Source: Planctomycetota bacterium (lineage in GTDB: Bacteria; Planctomycetota; UBA8108; UBA1146). From it: a stretch of 64,000 nucleotides of DNA. Below the pieces are notes generated by a model. The model saw only the letters and a list, made by a program, of their open reading frames with translations. It searched no databases and was not told where the DNA came from. The position numbers and the translations under genes are program-made. Below, one piece after another: positions 1 to 10,321 of this stretch; positions within the stretch are counted from its first letter, which is position 1; each line of letters starts with the position of its first letter. The DNA is taken from NCBI GenBank assembly GCA_016776905.1, contig JADHSM010000017.1:23418-87417 (forward strand). The letters are read 5' to 3'.

Positions 1-957
1 GGTGTGTTGACGAGCGACGTGGACGGCGACGGTGATCAAGATCTGTATGTTGCCAATGACGGCGAGGCTAACTTTCTGCTTCTTAACCAATGGAAAGAAA
101 CAGGAGAAATAAAATTCATCGACGATGCTTATATTGCTGGCTGCGCCCTAGGGGAAGGGGCGAAAGAAGAAGCCGGAATGGGTGTCGAAGCCGCCGACCT
201 CGACGGTGATGGCGACGAAGAGATTCTTGTCACTAACTTTGAGGCCCAGACCAACTCCTGTTATCGAAATGACGGAGGAGGCATGTTCCTAGAAACCAGT
301 TTTGTCAATGGTATGGGGCCACCCTCAATTCCTAATGTCGCATTTGGAATCCGGGTCTTAGACGTCAATCTGGACCTGCTCCCAGATATCTTCATCACCA
401 ATGGTCATGTCATCGACAACATAGAAAAACTCACTACCGGGCAAACCTTATTCGCTCAACAAGATCAGCTCTACATCAACGAAGGGGGGACTTTCAAAGA
501 AGTGAGCCCTCACCTTCCTGCAGAACTGAAAGTGGGACGCGCTTTGATCAGTGGCGACATCGACAATGATGGCGATCTCGACCTGATCTCTACAACCTGG
601 CAAGGCTCTCCACGGGTTCTCAGGTCCACCTCTGCGGGCTCCGCGCCTGTCATTGGGCTACACCTCAGCGGAGACGGCGTGAGCTGCCATCGAGATGCGA
701 TTGGGGCGATCATCAATTACGCGGTTCAAGAAAAAACGATCACTCGCGAACATCGAGTTCAGTCATCGTATCTCGCTAGTCATGATCCTCGTCTATTGCT
801 GACTCTTGGCCCGAAGATGACTGAAGCAGTCGTCACTGTGAAGTGGCCTGGAGGAACTGAAGAAACCGCAACTCTGACAGCAGGCTCTTATCACAAATGG
901 GTGATGGGCAAAGGCATTGTGAGCCAATCGCAATTCGAAAAACCCACTCCAAACTAA
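1..957 (+). CDS. FG-GAP/ASPIC-UnbV repeat protein, 5' end missing
   Basis: The frame is open to the first base, so the gene starts outside the window. At least three calcium-binding-like repeats of the FG-GAP/VCBS type are visible (DVDGDGDQDLYVAN near the start, DLDGDGDEEILVTN near residue 65, DIDNDGDLDLIST near residue 188). The last 80 residues look like an ASPIC/UnbV domain (GAIINYAV, HRVQSSYLASHDPRLLLTLGP, VTVKWPGG). Proteins of this build (CRTAC1-like) are secreted or surface beta-propellers and are numerous in planctomycetes and acidobacteria. No substrate can be named. Its stop overlaps the stop of the convergent phosphatase gene by 4 bp. Confidence 0.85.
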   Translation, partial: GVLTSDVDGDGDQDLYVANDGEANFLLLNQWKETGEIKFIDDAYIAGCALGEGAKEEAGMGVEAADLDGDGDEEILVTNFEAQTNSCYRNDGGGMFLETSFVNGMGPPSIPNVAFGIRVLDVNLDLLPDIFITNGHVIDNIEKLTTGQTLFAQQDQLYINEGGTFKEVSPHLPAELKVGRALISGDIDNDGDLDLISTTWQGSPRVLRSTSAGSAPVIGLHLSGDGVSCHRDAIGAIINYAVQEKTITREHRVQSSYLASHDPRLLLTLGPKMTEAVVTVKWPGGTEETATLTAGSYHKWVMGKGIVSQSQFEKPTPN

Positions 958-2252
958 TCCGCAGCCTGAACACTCAGATCATCGATGGTGTATGTTTTCT
1001 GATGAATCACCAAGCCCTCATCGGTCATTAATTGACACTTGAGCCGTGGGCTTTCTGTCGTCGCATCCACTTCAAGCCCCAGGAAAACTCCAGGTTCTCC
1101 TCCATCGAATACAAGAGCGGGATGCTCCACCTTCGCAGTGGAAATAACCGTGTTTGCTAAAGGAGAAGTGATCCATTCATCAACAAAATATCCCGCACCT
1201 TCACTGGGGGGGTATGACAAATGCCGACATCTATGAATATCACCCGTTACAACAAGAACCCCTGAAATCTTGTTATCCCCAATAAACCTGAGGAGCCCAT
1301 TTCGCTCGTGGGGCCAAGTCATCCAGTGATCTTTCTTTCCGGGCCGCACAGACCCATTAAAAATCATCCCGGAAGAAATAACTTTAAACGTAGCCTTCGA
1401 TTCCTTCAGTGACTTTTGCAGCCATTCCCACTGAGTCCTGCCCAATAGAGTGGGCTTTTCAGGGTCGAAAGGAGATGGCTCAGTATTCCCAAACCATCGA
1501 GCATCTATGAGGAACACCTCGACTTCACCCCAACGAAAACTACTAAAGATGCCGCCCTTAAATTTGTCTCCAATAGGGCCCATCGCATGATATTCGCGAA
1601 ACGCCTGTCTCGAGCGATGCCGCCCTTTCAGATCGCCAACCGTATCGTTTCTTCCGTAGTCGTGATCATCCCAGGTTGCCGCAAACGATGTGCTTCTTGC
1701 CAAATCTCTCAATCCCTGAGATCTCCAGAATTCTCGGTAGGCTTTTCGCTGTATCGCTAGATCAGTGCTATCGATGTACGGGGTATCCCCTAACAGATAG
1801 ATCATGTCGGGATTGAACTTTTTTATAGGATCCCAAATTGACGAAGTCTTCAGATATTTTACTTTCCCACACGATCCAAAAACGAACCGAGTCACCCCTC
1901 CACGCTCTGGCGGTGTACTGACCGTGAGATCTTTACCGTCTTCTAAAATGATTCCATCCACAAGAATTCGATAATAGTAAAGACTCTGAGGACGAACCCC
2001 CTGAGAGAACACCAGCTCGACCGTCAAATCAGAAAGCCCTGAAGAAGTTCGATTCGAGCGACTAACCACTGTCCCTTCCGAGTCGAGAAGAATGCCCTCG
2101 ATGACGCGATCCGGTTGATCCACACGGCACCAAATACGAATCTCGTCGGTCGCTACCCTGCCGACAACTGGACCCGAGGTGAGAACAGGGTCATCGATAG
2201 AACTTTGAGCGGACTGCAACAATGTCATCACGCATATCACCCATGCAAACAT
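954..2252 (-). CDS. PhoD-like secreted phosphatase
   Basis: A 432-residue exported metallophosphoesterase of the PhoD family. It begins with a short signal peptide (hydrophobic residues 2-14). A fibronectin-like N-terminal PhoD_N region (about 20-118) is followed by the catalytic domain. Metal-binding motifs seen are FGSC (about 124), GDTPYID (about 155), WDDHDYGRND (about 194) and GDIHRCRH (about 352). The family hydrolyses phosphodiesters or phosphomonoesters outside the cytoplasm with iron and calcium. The exact substrate is unknown and other PhoD-like branches are possible. It is transcribed divergently from the glycosyltransferase that follows, across about 100 bp. Confidence 0.85.
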   Translation of the reverse strand: MFAWVICVMTLLQSAQSSIDDPVLTSGPVVGRVATDEIRIWCRVDQPDRVIEGILLDSEGTVVSRSNRTSSGLSDLTVELVFSQGVRPQSLYYYRILVDGIILEDGKDLTVSTPPERGGVTRFVFGSCGKVKYLKTSSIWDPIKKFNPDMIYLLGDTPYIDSTDLAIQRKAYREFWRSQGLRDLARSTSFAATWDDHDYGRNDTVGDLKGRHRSRQAFREYHAMGPIGDKFKGGIFSSFRWGEVEVFLIDARWFGNTEPSPFDPEKPTLLGRTQWEWLQKSLKESKATFKVISSGMIFNGSVRPGKKDHWMTWPHERNGLLRFIGDNKISGVLVVTGDIHRCRHLSYPPSEGAGYFVDEWITSPLANTVISTAKVEHPALVFDGGEPGVFLGLEVDATTESPRLKCQLMTDEGLVIHQKTYTIDDLSVQAAD

Positions 2253-2350
2253 TTCACCCCATCACATGTTTTCCAAACTCCAGCTCAATCGGAGGTACCC
2301 CCACGGGCCTCATTGGAATATCCTCCGGAGAAGAAAGAGGATACTCGTCC

Positions 2351-3982
2351 ATGAATCGTGAAGATCCCGGAGGATTTTGGCTCCTTCTCGTTGCCCTGGC
2401 AGCCCTGATTCCTTCGATCTGGCTCGAAAGTAGCCTGACTGGAGGTGACGAACATCGTATCTCATTCAGGACGGCCCTGGAAACCGCCGACAGCGAAGAC
2501 TGGACGATACCCACATACAACGGAGAACCCCGCCTCCGTAAGCCTCCGCTCTACTACTGGGCTCTTGCCGCCACAACAGAGTGGTTCGGCGCAACTCCAT
2601 TTTCCCTAAGAATATGGGGTGTCCTCTGTGGAGCTCTTCTGGCAGTACTCGTCGCGCGATGGGGTCAAAGAATCTGCGGAGCAGATCCGTTACTCACCTT
2701 TCTGATCATGCTGTCAACGATAGGTCTCGCAACCGAGTCCCGGCGCGCCATGCTCGACATTCCCATGACCTTATTCTTGCTGATCTCAATGAAGCAAATT
2801 TATGAATGGAAACAAACAGGACAACTCGCACCGATCATCAAAGGGGCTGCGTTTTTAGCCATCGCCTCACTGATCAAACCCACGGCCCCATATTTTGCAG
2901 CTACTGGTATAGCGACGCTTTTCATCTTTCAGCGCCAAGAAGATGATCCGCGTCCGGGATTCATGCGAATGATTCAAGGGGCTCTTCTAGGGGTCGTCGT
3001 ATTTCTTGCGATTTTTCTTCCCTGGTGGCTTCATGCGCTGTCCGAGCATCGCGAGTTACTCTTGTCACGCTTGGACGAACAAGTTGAACGCCGTGAATTT
3101 TCCGGGATAAAAACAGAATCTATCCCTTCTCTTTTAGGCGGCCTCTTTGGATTGATCGCGCCCTGGTCCATCGCCGCATTAGCAGCTTTATTCCACTTCC
3201 TTAAAAAACCAGGGGAAGGCTTGCTGCGCCCAGAACGCTGGCTCGTCGTATGGATTATTCTGTCGGCGATTCCGTTCCTGTTCATGAAAACCTTCGAGCG
3301 GTACCTGATACCCATCTTGCCTGCGATGGCCATTCTCGTTTCCAGTTATCTGGATTCGGTATCTATGAACAAACGACAAGGCCAGCTTCTCATCTCTGCG
3401 TTCTTGATTTCGCTTCCCGCAGTTGTGCTCGGGTTTGTTGTCGGATGGTTCTTCGCTCCCTGGATGGGAGTGATGACGGCACTGGTTCTTTTTTGGCTAT
3501 GGAGAGTCGCTAGGCGGGCCGACGCGATCAACACGGCACTCACGATCACTATCGTCAACGCCATTCTTTTAGGACTCTTGCTGCCCGCACTAGGAATCGG
3601 CGCGAACCCTGACCTGCCAAGAGACGTCACTTCAAAGACAATTCTTCAAGTGGGTTCCCAACATTTACCCCTGTTGGATTTGAGATTACAAAGCCCCGTA
3701 CCAGTGATCAGCATCGCCTCACTCGGCAACTCTATCCCGAGTGAAAAATGTTATCTGGTGATATCTCAGGCTGATCTACCCGACGTCATGGCCACACTGA
3801 AAAACACTCAAAGAGACGGAAAGATCTACAGCACCTTTGGCGTTCTCCGTTCGAGAAAAACCTTCACGCGATTCGCTCGCCCAGGGTCGACCAGAGAGGA
3901 TTGGATTCAAGCATTTGAAGCTCGATCACTCGAACAATTGAAGAGTCCTTGCGTGTTACTCGAGGTCGCTCCAAACGATTGA
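2351..3982 (+). CDS. ArnT-like GT-C glycosyltransferase (family GT39/GT83)
   Basis: An integral membrane protein of about 543 residues. A first membrane segment (FWLLLVALAALIPSIWL) is followed by the periplasmic loop signature GDEHR...DWTIPTYNGEPRLRKPPLYYW. This matches the DE...KPPLYYW motif of enzymes that move a sugar from undecaprenyl phosphate to lipid A or protein. About ten more hydrophobic segments follow, and a soluble C-terminal stretch of about 110 residues. The frame is open further upstream, but ATG 2351 has an AGAGG ribosome site 10 bp ahead, while upstream codons overlap the phosphatase gene. Acceptor and sugar cannot be read from the sequence. Confidence 0.8.
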   Translation: MNREDPGGFWLLLVALAALIPSIWLESSLTGGDEHRISFRTALETADSEDWTIPTYNGEPRLRKPPLYYWALAATTEWFGATPFSLRIWGVLCGALLAVLVARWGQRICGADPLLTFLIMLSTIGLATESRRAMLDIPMTLFLLISMKQIYEWKQTGQLAPIIKGAAFLAIASLIKPTAPYFAATGIATLFIFQRQEDDPRPGFMRMIQGALLGVVVFLAIFLPWWLHALSEHRELLLSRLDEQVERREFSGIKTESIPSLLGGLFGLIAPWSIAALAALFHFLKKPGEGLLRPERWLVVWIILSAIPFLFMKTFERYLIPILPAMAILVSSYLDSVSMNKRQGQLLISAFLISLPAVVLGFVVGWFFAPWMGVMTALVLFWLWRVARRADAINTALTITIVNAILLGLLLPALGIGANPDLPRDVTSKTILQVGSQHLPLLDLRLQSPVPVISIASLGNSIPSEKCYLVISQADLPDVMATLKNTQRDGKIYSTFGVLRSRKTFTRFARPGSTREDWIQAFEARSLEQLKSPCVLLEVAPND

Positions 3983-3993
3983 GCGAAGCGGTA

Positions 3994-6900
3994 TCAGTGC
4001 TCTGAACCCTCGACGACTTCTCTCCTCAGGATCTTCTTTAAGACATATCCCTCAATTAGATGCGTATAACGATATAGCACAGGAACAACCAATAAGGTCA
4101 TCGTTGTCGCAACCAATAGCCCGGCAACAAAGACGGTCGCAAATGGGCTCCAGCGGACATCGAAATTAGGTATGCCAATCGCCATAGGCAGCAATCCAGC
4201 TATTGTGGAGATGGTGGTCATCAGAATCGGTCTCATTCTCTCATGTCCCGCAAGTCGAAGAGCCTCTTCAATAGACGCACCTTCTGATTTCCGTCTTTGA
4301 ATAAAGTCGACAAGAATAATCGCATCGTTAACAACGATGCCCGTCAATCCGACCAGTGATATGAAAGCCAACACGGTGATCCAAGATCTCTCTGGTCGCA
4401 CCATTCCTTCAGGCAGAACGTCTCCCAAGAAGGCAAGAATCATCATAACGATGACAACGCCTGTAAAAGAAAACGCAACGTTCGACAAGATCACTAACGG
4501 ATGAAACAGAGATCTAAACTGTGTCGAAAGCACAAGATAAATAATGAAGAGCGAAATCCAAAAGGCCAAAAACAAGCTTTCAAATGAACGCTGCGTCGAT
4601 TCCGCTTCGCCTTCGAAACTGAATTTTGCTCCGGGGTTAGCACTGATGGTGCTCCCAAATTTATCCAGAAGAAGATTCTCAACAGTACTCGAGTTCACGA
4701 CGGCATCCGGGGACAAATTCGCTGTAACGTTGATCGAACGCTGATGTCTTCTGCGGCGCAAAATACCCGGTTCGTCCGTCTCTTCTATGCTTCCAATCTG
4801 GCTAAACCGGACGACTCCGCCATCCTGGGAACGCGTCACTGGAAACTGCATCGCTTCCGCAGGCTCTACTTCGCCACCTGATTTGGCAATACGAACCTTC
4901 ACTGGAATTTCATCATCTGTTCGCAAGTAGTCTCCGACATAAACACCCTCATAGAGAGACGCTACAAACAATCGTACTTGCTGAGGGTCGACTCCCATCC
5001 GAGACAGGGCTGCATCATCTGGAATGAAATTCAAACCTCTAGATTTTTGGTCGAGATCACTGGCGAGGTCGACAACGCCTTCTAATTTTCCGCCAATCTT
5101 TGATTCCTCTTTGAGAAACTTGTAGGCCTCATTGGCGAGTTCGGTAATCCTCTCAGCATCGGTACCATGAATACGTACCGTTACGGGCGCGCCCATTGGC
5201 GGGCCATCCTTCTGAGCAGTGACCTCAATACGCACGCCTCTCTCAGCCCATTTAGGACTCAGCTCTTCGCGTATCTTTTTGATGGCGTCATTAGGATTGT
5301 CAAACGTCCGTTCTTCCCGAATCGGAAATTCTGCGAGAATCAGGCCAAACTGATGTCCAAACTGAGGTCGATATGTTGTGTCTAGTTTCATTCCAGACAG
5401 TCCCACAGCGGCTTCTACAAATCCGGTTTTTCTTAAATCAACAGAGAGCTCTCTGACCACTAAGTCGGTTTCTTTCAAACCTGTACCGGGCGCGGTATTC
5501 ACTGCGATATTGAGGATTGAAGTATCCTCTGGGAAGAAAACCAGTTTCAGCAGTGGCCGCATCCCCAACCCGGGACCCACCATGCTTTGGACCACGATGC
5601 CGATCGAACCCAAGAACAGCATGAACGCCAAAATGACGACCTTGCCTCCGTTTTTCAGGTTCCACATAAAGACGCGGTCGTAGAAACGGGACAAAGAGCC
5701 CGCTACACCTTCTCGGGCGAGATACGCATCGACGCCCGTCAGTTCAGAATTCGAGGGAACATCTTCAGGCCCAACAATGTGATCGAGATCGCGAACATGG
5801 ACGGGAAGTATGACCAAGCATTCAAAAATGCTCACACCAAGTGCAGTAGCGACGCTGATCGGCAATATCGAGAAGAAGTCTCCCACTGTTCCCGTCATGA
5901 GCAACATAGGCAGGAACGCTGCCACTGTTGTCAGAGTTGCGGAAACAATCGGAACGAATACTTCGCTTGCACCCTTGATCACCGCTTCTACGGGTTCTTT
6001 GCCCAACTCTCTCTGACGCCGAATGTTTTCGAGAACAATGATGGCATCGTCGACAATGATTCCGACAGTCAGCACGAAGCCGATGAGGCTCACCTCATTG
6101 ATACTTTGGCCCATGACTTTGAAAGCGACCAGGGTACCGAGAAATGCAAAGGCGATACCGCCCACCGTGAGGACTGCCGATCGACACGTAAAGAACACAA
6201 ACATTGAAAGCGACCCGAGCGCGACCAACTCTAGGGAAAGGCTTTTGCTCGATGCGATCACTACAACGGCGATGATTCCCAACAAGAGAACCATGCCGGA
6301 TACTGCTCGTGATCGCTTGCTGAGAAAGAAAAACAAAGCCGTGATCACAAGACACATCGCCAGCATCAAACTATCGTGCAGCACTGACATGGAGTTGTTG
6401 ATCTTGCGAGTCGAGTCAAGGATAGGATACATATCGAAGGGCAGGTCGCTGTTTTCTGCCCTGAATTGTTCCATCACCAGCAACACTTGATCTCGAATAG
6501 AAGACGCGCTGCTATCCCGATCCTTAAGAACACGGCAGCCTATAGAATCTTCGCCGTCGAGGCTGTTGCCGACAGCCTCCCTAATGGGAAGAACCCCTGT
6601 TTTCCCAGCGACAACGAGATCCGCCACCTGAACCGGTGAGCCATTCCCATCATTTCTAACGATGACCCCAAGAAGGTCTTCAGGGCTTCTCGGTCGGGTA
6701 TCTATCCGGATCGACTTCTCTCCAAGGCCCGTCTCGATCTGACCGGCAGGAAGAAAACCGCCCTGGACATTGAGAGCACGGAGAACTTCTTGGAAGCTGA
6801 CCCCGTATCTTTCCAAACGGTCTGGATCGATCGCGACTTGAAATTGGTCGAACTCTTCTCCTGCGAAATCGATTCGTTTAACACCATCGATATTTTCTAA

Positions 6901-7416
6901 TTCGTCACGCAATTCTTTGGCAAGAAGCGTCAATGCCCGTTTGTTTAAGTTGGAGTCCTTGCGATTGACAATCATCACCTGAACCACGGGAACCCACATA
7001 TCTACATCCAACTCCATAAAGAGTGGTTGTAGAAGCTTTCCGTTCACCTGGGGTAGGGTGTTCAGCGCAGACAAGACTCGGAGTCTAAACTCCCTATATT
7101 CACTCACGGTATCAGCGCCGTCATCGATCTTGACCAAGACTTCACTTCGGCCGGGCACAGAGGTACTCGCGACATATTCCGCGGTCTCTAGGCCCCTGAT
7201 CACATTTTCTATAGGTTTTGTAACCAGTCTCTCAACTTCATCCGCTGACGCACCGGGATACCGGATAGCGACCTGAACTTGCCGAAAAGACATATTCGGA
7301 AATACCTCAACAGGCAAACTTGGAATCGCAACCAGCAATGCATAAGCGATCAGTCCAAAGAAAACGATGTTGAGAGGTACCGTTGACCGAATGGCCAGTT
7401 GAAAAAAGGATCGCAT
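3994..7416 (-). CDS. RND-family efflux transporter, inner-membrane pump
   Basis: A 1140-residue pump of the AcrB/MexB/CusA superfamily with the usual twofold layout: TM1, a large periplasmic loop, a block of TM segments, then the same again. Family signatures include GASADEVERLVTKPIE (about 54), VDDAIIVLENIRR (about 455) and the matching C-terminal VNDAIILVDFIQRR, followed by LAGHERMRPILMTTI. It lies 2 bp downstream of a periplasmic adaptor gene and is clearly co-transcribed with it. No outer-membrane factor gene adjoins. CusA-type metal-relay methionines were not recognised, so hydrophobic or amphiphilic substrates are more likely than copper or silver. That is a weak inference. Confidence 0.93.
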   Translation of the reverse strand: MRSFFQLAIRSTVPLNIVFFGLIAYALLVAIPSLPVEVFPNMSFRQVQVAIRYPGASADEVERLVTKPIENVIRGLETAEYVASTSVPGRSEVLVKIDDGADTVSEYREFRLRVLSALNTLPQVNGKLLQPLFMELDVDMWVPVVQVMIVNRKDSNLNKRALTLLAKELRDELENIDGVKRIDFAGEEFDQFQVAIDPDRLERYGVSFQEVLRALNVQGGFLPAGQIETGLGEKSIRIDTRPRSPEDLLGVIVRNDGNGSPVQVADLVVAGKTGVLPIREAVGNSLDGEDSIGCRVLKDRDSSASSIRDQVLLVMEQFRAENSDLPFDMYPILDSTRKINNSMSVLHDSLMLAMCLVITALFFFLSKRSRAVSGMVLLLGIIAVVVIASSKSLSLELVALGSLSMFVFFTCRSAVLTVGGIAFAFLGTLVAFKVMGQSINEVSLIGFVLTVGIIVDDAIIVLENIRRQRELGKEPVEAVIKGASEVFVPIVSATLTTVAAFLPMLLMTGTVGDFFSILPISVATALGVSIFECLVILPVHVRDLDHIVGPEDVPSNSELTGVDAYLAREGVAGSLSRFYDRVFMWNLKNGGKVVILAFMLFLGSIGIVVQSMVGPGLGMRPLLKLVFFPEDTSILNIAVNTAPGTGLKETDLVVRELSVDLRKTGFVEAAVGLSGMKLDTTYRPQFGHQFGLILAEFPIREERTFDNPNDAIKKIREELSPKWAERGVRIEVTAQKDGPPMGAPVTVRIHGTDAERITELANEAYKFLKEESKIGGKLEGVVDLASDLDQKSRGLNFIPDDAALSRMGVDPQQVRLFVASLYEGVYVGDYLRTDDEIPVKVRIAKSGGEVEPAEAMQFPVTRSQDGGVVRFSQIGSIEETDEPGILRRRRHQRSINVTANLSPDAVVNSSTVENLLLDKFGSTISANPGAKFSFEGEAESTQRSFESLFLAFWISLFIIYLVLSTQFRSLFHPLVILSNVAFSFTGVVIVMMILAFLGDVLPEGMVRPERSWITVLAFISLVGLTGIVVNDAIILVDFIQRRKSEGASIEEALRLAGHERMRPILMTTISTIAGLLPMAIGIPNFDVRWSPFATVFVAGLLVATTMTLLVVPVLYRYTHLIEGYVLKKILRREVVEGSEH

Positions 7417-7418
7417 CG

Positions 7419-8534
7419 TTATGAACCTGCCGGCGCGACCAGCTCAACTCCCACAGGAAGTTGCCCAGGGAGAACTATCCAGCTCGAACCATCCTTGCGG
7501 ACGGGGATGACCGGATACACCTTCCCGGAGGTATCTTGCACGATCCACTGCTCCAAACGTTGTCGAAGAAAGTTCGTCGGTATCCTCACTCCGCCCTTCG
7601 CATCTTTGACCTCCAAAGAGATCCGCAACTCTAGGCCACCCCCGGTCTCTTCGGGAAGTAAGGTGAATTCTTCAGCGGGAATCGAAATCGTCACACGTCT
7701 TCTATTGGTTTGAAGATCTGGAACAGAGTCCACCAATAAAGACTTCAGCTTTACTCGCTGTCCATCAAGAACTCGGGTGACCTTCATAGAACCGTTCGAT
7801 AGGGCTTGAATCTCATCCTCTGACATCGGAACGATGGCTTTGAAAAATGACCGGTCTACTAGGGTCATTATCTGACTACCCATCGTCAATCCGGATCCTG
7901 GAACTACGTCTACTCGCTCCACATACCAACCGGCAGGAACCAGCAACGAGGATTGTTTAATCTTCTCATCCAAAACCATTATTTCGGATTCGACAAGCCG
8001 CGCCGAAATGCGGGCATCCTCTACAGCTAACTTCAACTCCGCTGCAGCGACTCTTAATTCTTGTTCTTTCTGCACCCATTGATCAAGAAGACTAATCGAA
8101 GCATCACCCTTCTCTTCGAGAACTCGAATTCTCTCCAATTCAATGTTTGCCAACTCGGCCGCAGAGTCCGCACGTTCTTTTGACAACAGTGCTCGTTCTA
8201 TTCCGCTCTGCGCCAACTCCAATCGAAGTTCAAGAGTTTTTCTCTGAGCTCTTTCAATCGAAGCATCGACCACTACTGCCGGAATCCATTCACCTTCGAC
8301 TCCAGGAATGCGATCACCTTGAGAAAAGTGAACTGACTCGACCTTGAAAAATCCCATCGCTCCAGAAACTAAATTAAGGGCTTGCCCGGGAAACGAAAAC
8401 GCCGTGAACGATCTTTCAGAAACTGTCGGATGTTCAAAGGGCTTCCAGGTCTCGGCGTCCCAACTCTCAGAATCAAATGCGTGGGCCCCAAGCGGGAATT
8501 GAATGGCTAGAAATAGAATAAATGGAAGATTCAT
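7419..8534 (-). CDS. RND periplasmic adaptor (HlyD/MFP-like)
   Basis: A 371-residue periplasmic adaptor with a signal peptide (LPFILFLAIQFPLGAHA). A long alpha-helical hairpin rich in Glu, Arg and Leu lies between about 105 and 205. Barrel-like segments follow (GSGLTMGSQIMTLVDRSFFKAIVPM; VRIPTNFLRQ...WIVLPGQLPVGVELVAPAGS). Such proteins bridge the inner-membrane pump to an outer-membrane channel. ATG 8534 is preferred because GGAG lies 5 bp upstream; a GTG at 8540 would sit directly on that site. The lipoyl half-motifs are less obvious than in AcrA, so it is a divergent member. It is first in the operon, with the pump gene 2 bp after it. Confidence 0.8.
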   Translation of the reverse strand: MNLPFILFLAIQFPLGAHAFDSESWDAETWKPFEHPTVSERSFTAFSFPGQALNLVSGAMGFFKVESVHFSQGDRIPGVEGEWIPAVVVDASIERAQRKTLELRLELAQSGIERALLSKERADSAAELANIELERIRVLEEKGDASISLLDQWVQKEQELRVAAAELKLAVEDARISARLVESEIMVLDEKIKQSSLLVPAGWYVERVDVVPGSGLTMGSQIMTLVDRSFFKAIVPMSEDEIQALSNGSMKVTRVLDGQRVKLKSLLVDSVPDLQTNRRRVTISIPAEEFTLLPEETGGGLELRISLEVKDAKGGVRIPTNFLRQRLEQWIVQDTSGKVYPVIPVRKDGSSWIVLPGQLPVGVELVAPAGS

Positions 8535-8685
8535 CAGCACTCCAAGGGAACTATCAGTTAATGGTTCTATGCTACACTATGACCCTGATAAATGTGATCG
8601 TTTGAAGAGCCTCTTCTGTAAACTATGAACGATTTTAAAGAGGAGGTCGTGCTGACTTCTCCTAAATCAAGAGCGGATCGTTGCC

Positions 8686-10254
8686 ATGCCAAACTTTGAC
8701 CCTGTTCGGCTACGAATCATTGGCAGCCTCCTCGACTCTGTCGCCGAAGATATGGGGGTCGCTCTTGAGAGATCCGGGATTTCGCCCAATATCAAAGAGA
8801 GGCTCGATCATTCCTGCGCCATATTTGATGGAAGAGGGGAGCTGGTCGCTCAAGCCGCACACATTCCCGTGCACCTCGGGGCAATGCCTATGGCGGTCAA
8901 ATGCGCACTCCAGCACCAACCCCTCAATGAGGGCGATGTTGTCTTGGTGAACGATCCTGCAATGGGGGGGACCCACCTCCCCGACATCACCGCCATTCAG
9001 GCCTTTCGCAAAAACCCCAACGATCAACAGCCTTTCGCATTTGTCGCCAATCGTGCTCACCACGCCGACGTCGGCGGAAAAATACCGGGCTCCATGGGCC
9101 TGACGACACGGCTCTCCGATGAAGGAGTCGTGATTCCTCCAACAACATGGATCCGAGGGGGGATCGTCGACGCAAAAACTGAAGAAGAACTCATCCGACA
9201 CATGCGATTCAAGGAGGAGAGAAGAGGCGATCTGTGGGCTCAACGCGCGGCCCTCAATGTAGGAATCGATGGATTGCAAAGAATCTTAGACCGCACAGGA
9301 GAGAAAGAATTACTTTCAGGATTTTCTGCGTTGCAGGATGCTTCTGAAAAACATGTCCAACACCTGCTGAGTAATATCCCGGACGGAAAATATGAAGCTC
9401 TGGAGCAACTTGACGATGATGGTTTCTCCGACGCCCCCATCATGATTCGGCTCACACTGACGATCGACGGAGCCTCCGCTTGTTTTGATTTCACAGGCAC
9501 ATCGGAAGCCTGCACGGGCCCTATGAATTGCAGCACTCCCGTCACGCATTCCGCGATTCAATATGTCCTTCGCTGTTTATCCAGAGACGAGATCCCTGCG
9601 AGCGGAGGAGTGTTACGGCCGATCCGTATTGTTATACCCAAAGGCTCTCTTCTTGATCCGCCCGAAGAGAGTCCCGTCGCGGGGGGGAATGTAGAAACCT
9701 CTCAGCGACTTGTCGATGTCGTCCTGTCCGCACTTCAACCCGCATTACCTCTTCAGATCCCCGCTCAATCACAGGGCACCATGAACAACCTCGTCTTCTC
9801 CTGTGCACAGGGAACGCACTACGAGACGATCGGTGGCGGCTGTGGTGCAGGCCCTTCTCGAGCGGGAGCCAGTGGGCTTCAGGTACACATGACAAACACA
9901 CGCAACACTCCTATCGAAAGACTAGAGCACGCCCTGCCTCTGAAAGTCACACACTACGGCCTTAGAAAAGACTCTGGAGGAGCAGGAGCCAACAAGGGCG
10001 GCGACGGCATCATTCGTGAAGTTGAATTTCTGAAGCCCATGGAAGTCTCTCTATTGACTGAAAGAAGGCGAATATCTCCACTCGGAACAAATGGTGGAAG
10101 CCCAGGGCTATCGGGAGTGAATCTAAAAATCTCAGGTGAAAAGCAAGAAACCCTTCCCAGTAAATGGCAAGGCCCCTTCCTCGAAGGAGAAAAACTACGA
10201 ATTGAAACTCCAGGGGGCGGAGGCTGGGGTGAAAGAAATAATTTAAACTCCTAG
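8686..10254 (+). CDS. Hydantoinase B/5-oxoprolinase subunit B
   Basis: A 522-residue protein of the HyuB family, the partner of the ATP-dependent HyuA subunit in N-methylhydantoinase, 5-oxoprolinase and acetone-carboxylase-type enzymes. Signatures seen are DGRGELVAQAAHIPVHLGAMP (48-68), GDVVLVNDPAMGGTHLPD (83-100), AHHADVGG, and the glycine-rich tail TPGGGGWG. The full domain length is present. Unusually, the matching HyuA gene is not next to it but some 20 kb away on the opposite strand (30065-32041). The neighbouring ABC exporter genes start 67 bp downstream on the same strand and may be a separate unit. The actual substrate, a cyclic amide or a ketone, is open. Confidence 0.9.
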   Translation: MPNFDPVRLRIIGSLLDSVAEDMGVALERSGISPNIKERLDHSCAIFDGRGELVAQAAHIPVHLGAMPMAVKCALQHQPLNEGDVVLVNDPAMGGTHLPDITAIQAFRKNPNDQQPFAFVANRAHHADVGGKIPGSMGLTTRLSDEGVVIPPTTWIRGGIVDAKTEEELIRHMRFKEERRGDLWAQRAALNVGIDGLQRILDRTGEKELLSGFSALQDASEKHVQHLLSNIPDGKYEALEQLDDDGFSDAPIMIRLTLTIDGASACFDFTGTSEACTGPMNCSTPVTHSAIQYVLRCLSRDEIPASGGVLRPIRIVIPKGSLLDPPEESPVAGGNVETSQRLVDVVLSALQPALPLQIPAQSQGTMNNLVFSCAQGTHYETIGGGCGAGPSRAGASGLQVHMTNTRNTPIERLEHALPLKVTHYGLRKDSGGAGANKGGDGIIREVEFLKPMEVSLLTERRRISPLGTNGGSPGLSGVNLKISGEKQETLPSKWQGPFLEGEKLRIETPGGGGWGERNNLNS

Positions 10255-10321
10255 GGATAACTTTTTGCATTTACACTGAAAATGACACAACCGTCATACT
10301 TCAACCTCTGGAGAAAAACAG

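Noticed and set aside
2222..2350. Upstream extension of the ArnT-like protein by 43 residues
   Set aside because: The extension is hydrophilic, overlaps the phosphatase gene start and lacks a ribosome site; ATG 2351 has one.
5587..6207. 206-codon plus-strand frame opposite the RND pump
   Set aside because: Antisense shadow of a conserved gene with an improbable Asp/His/Arg-rich sequence.
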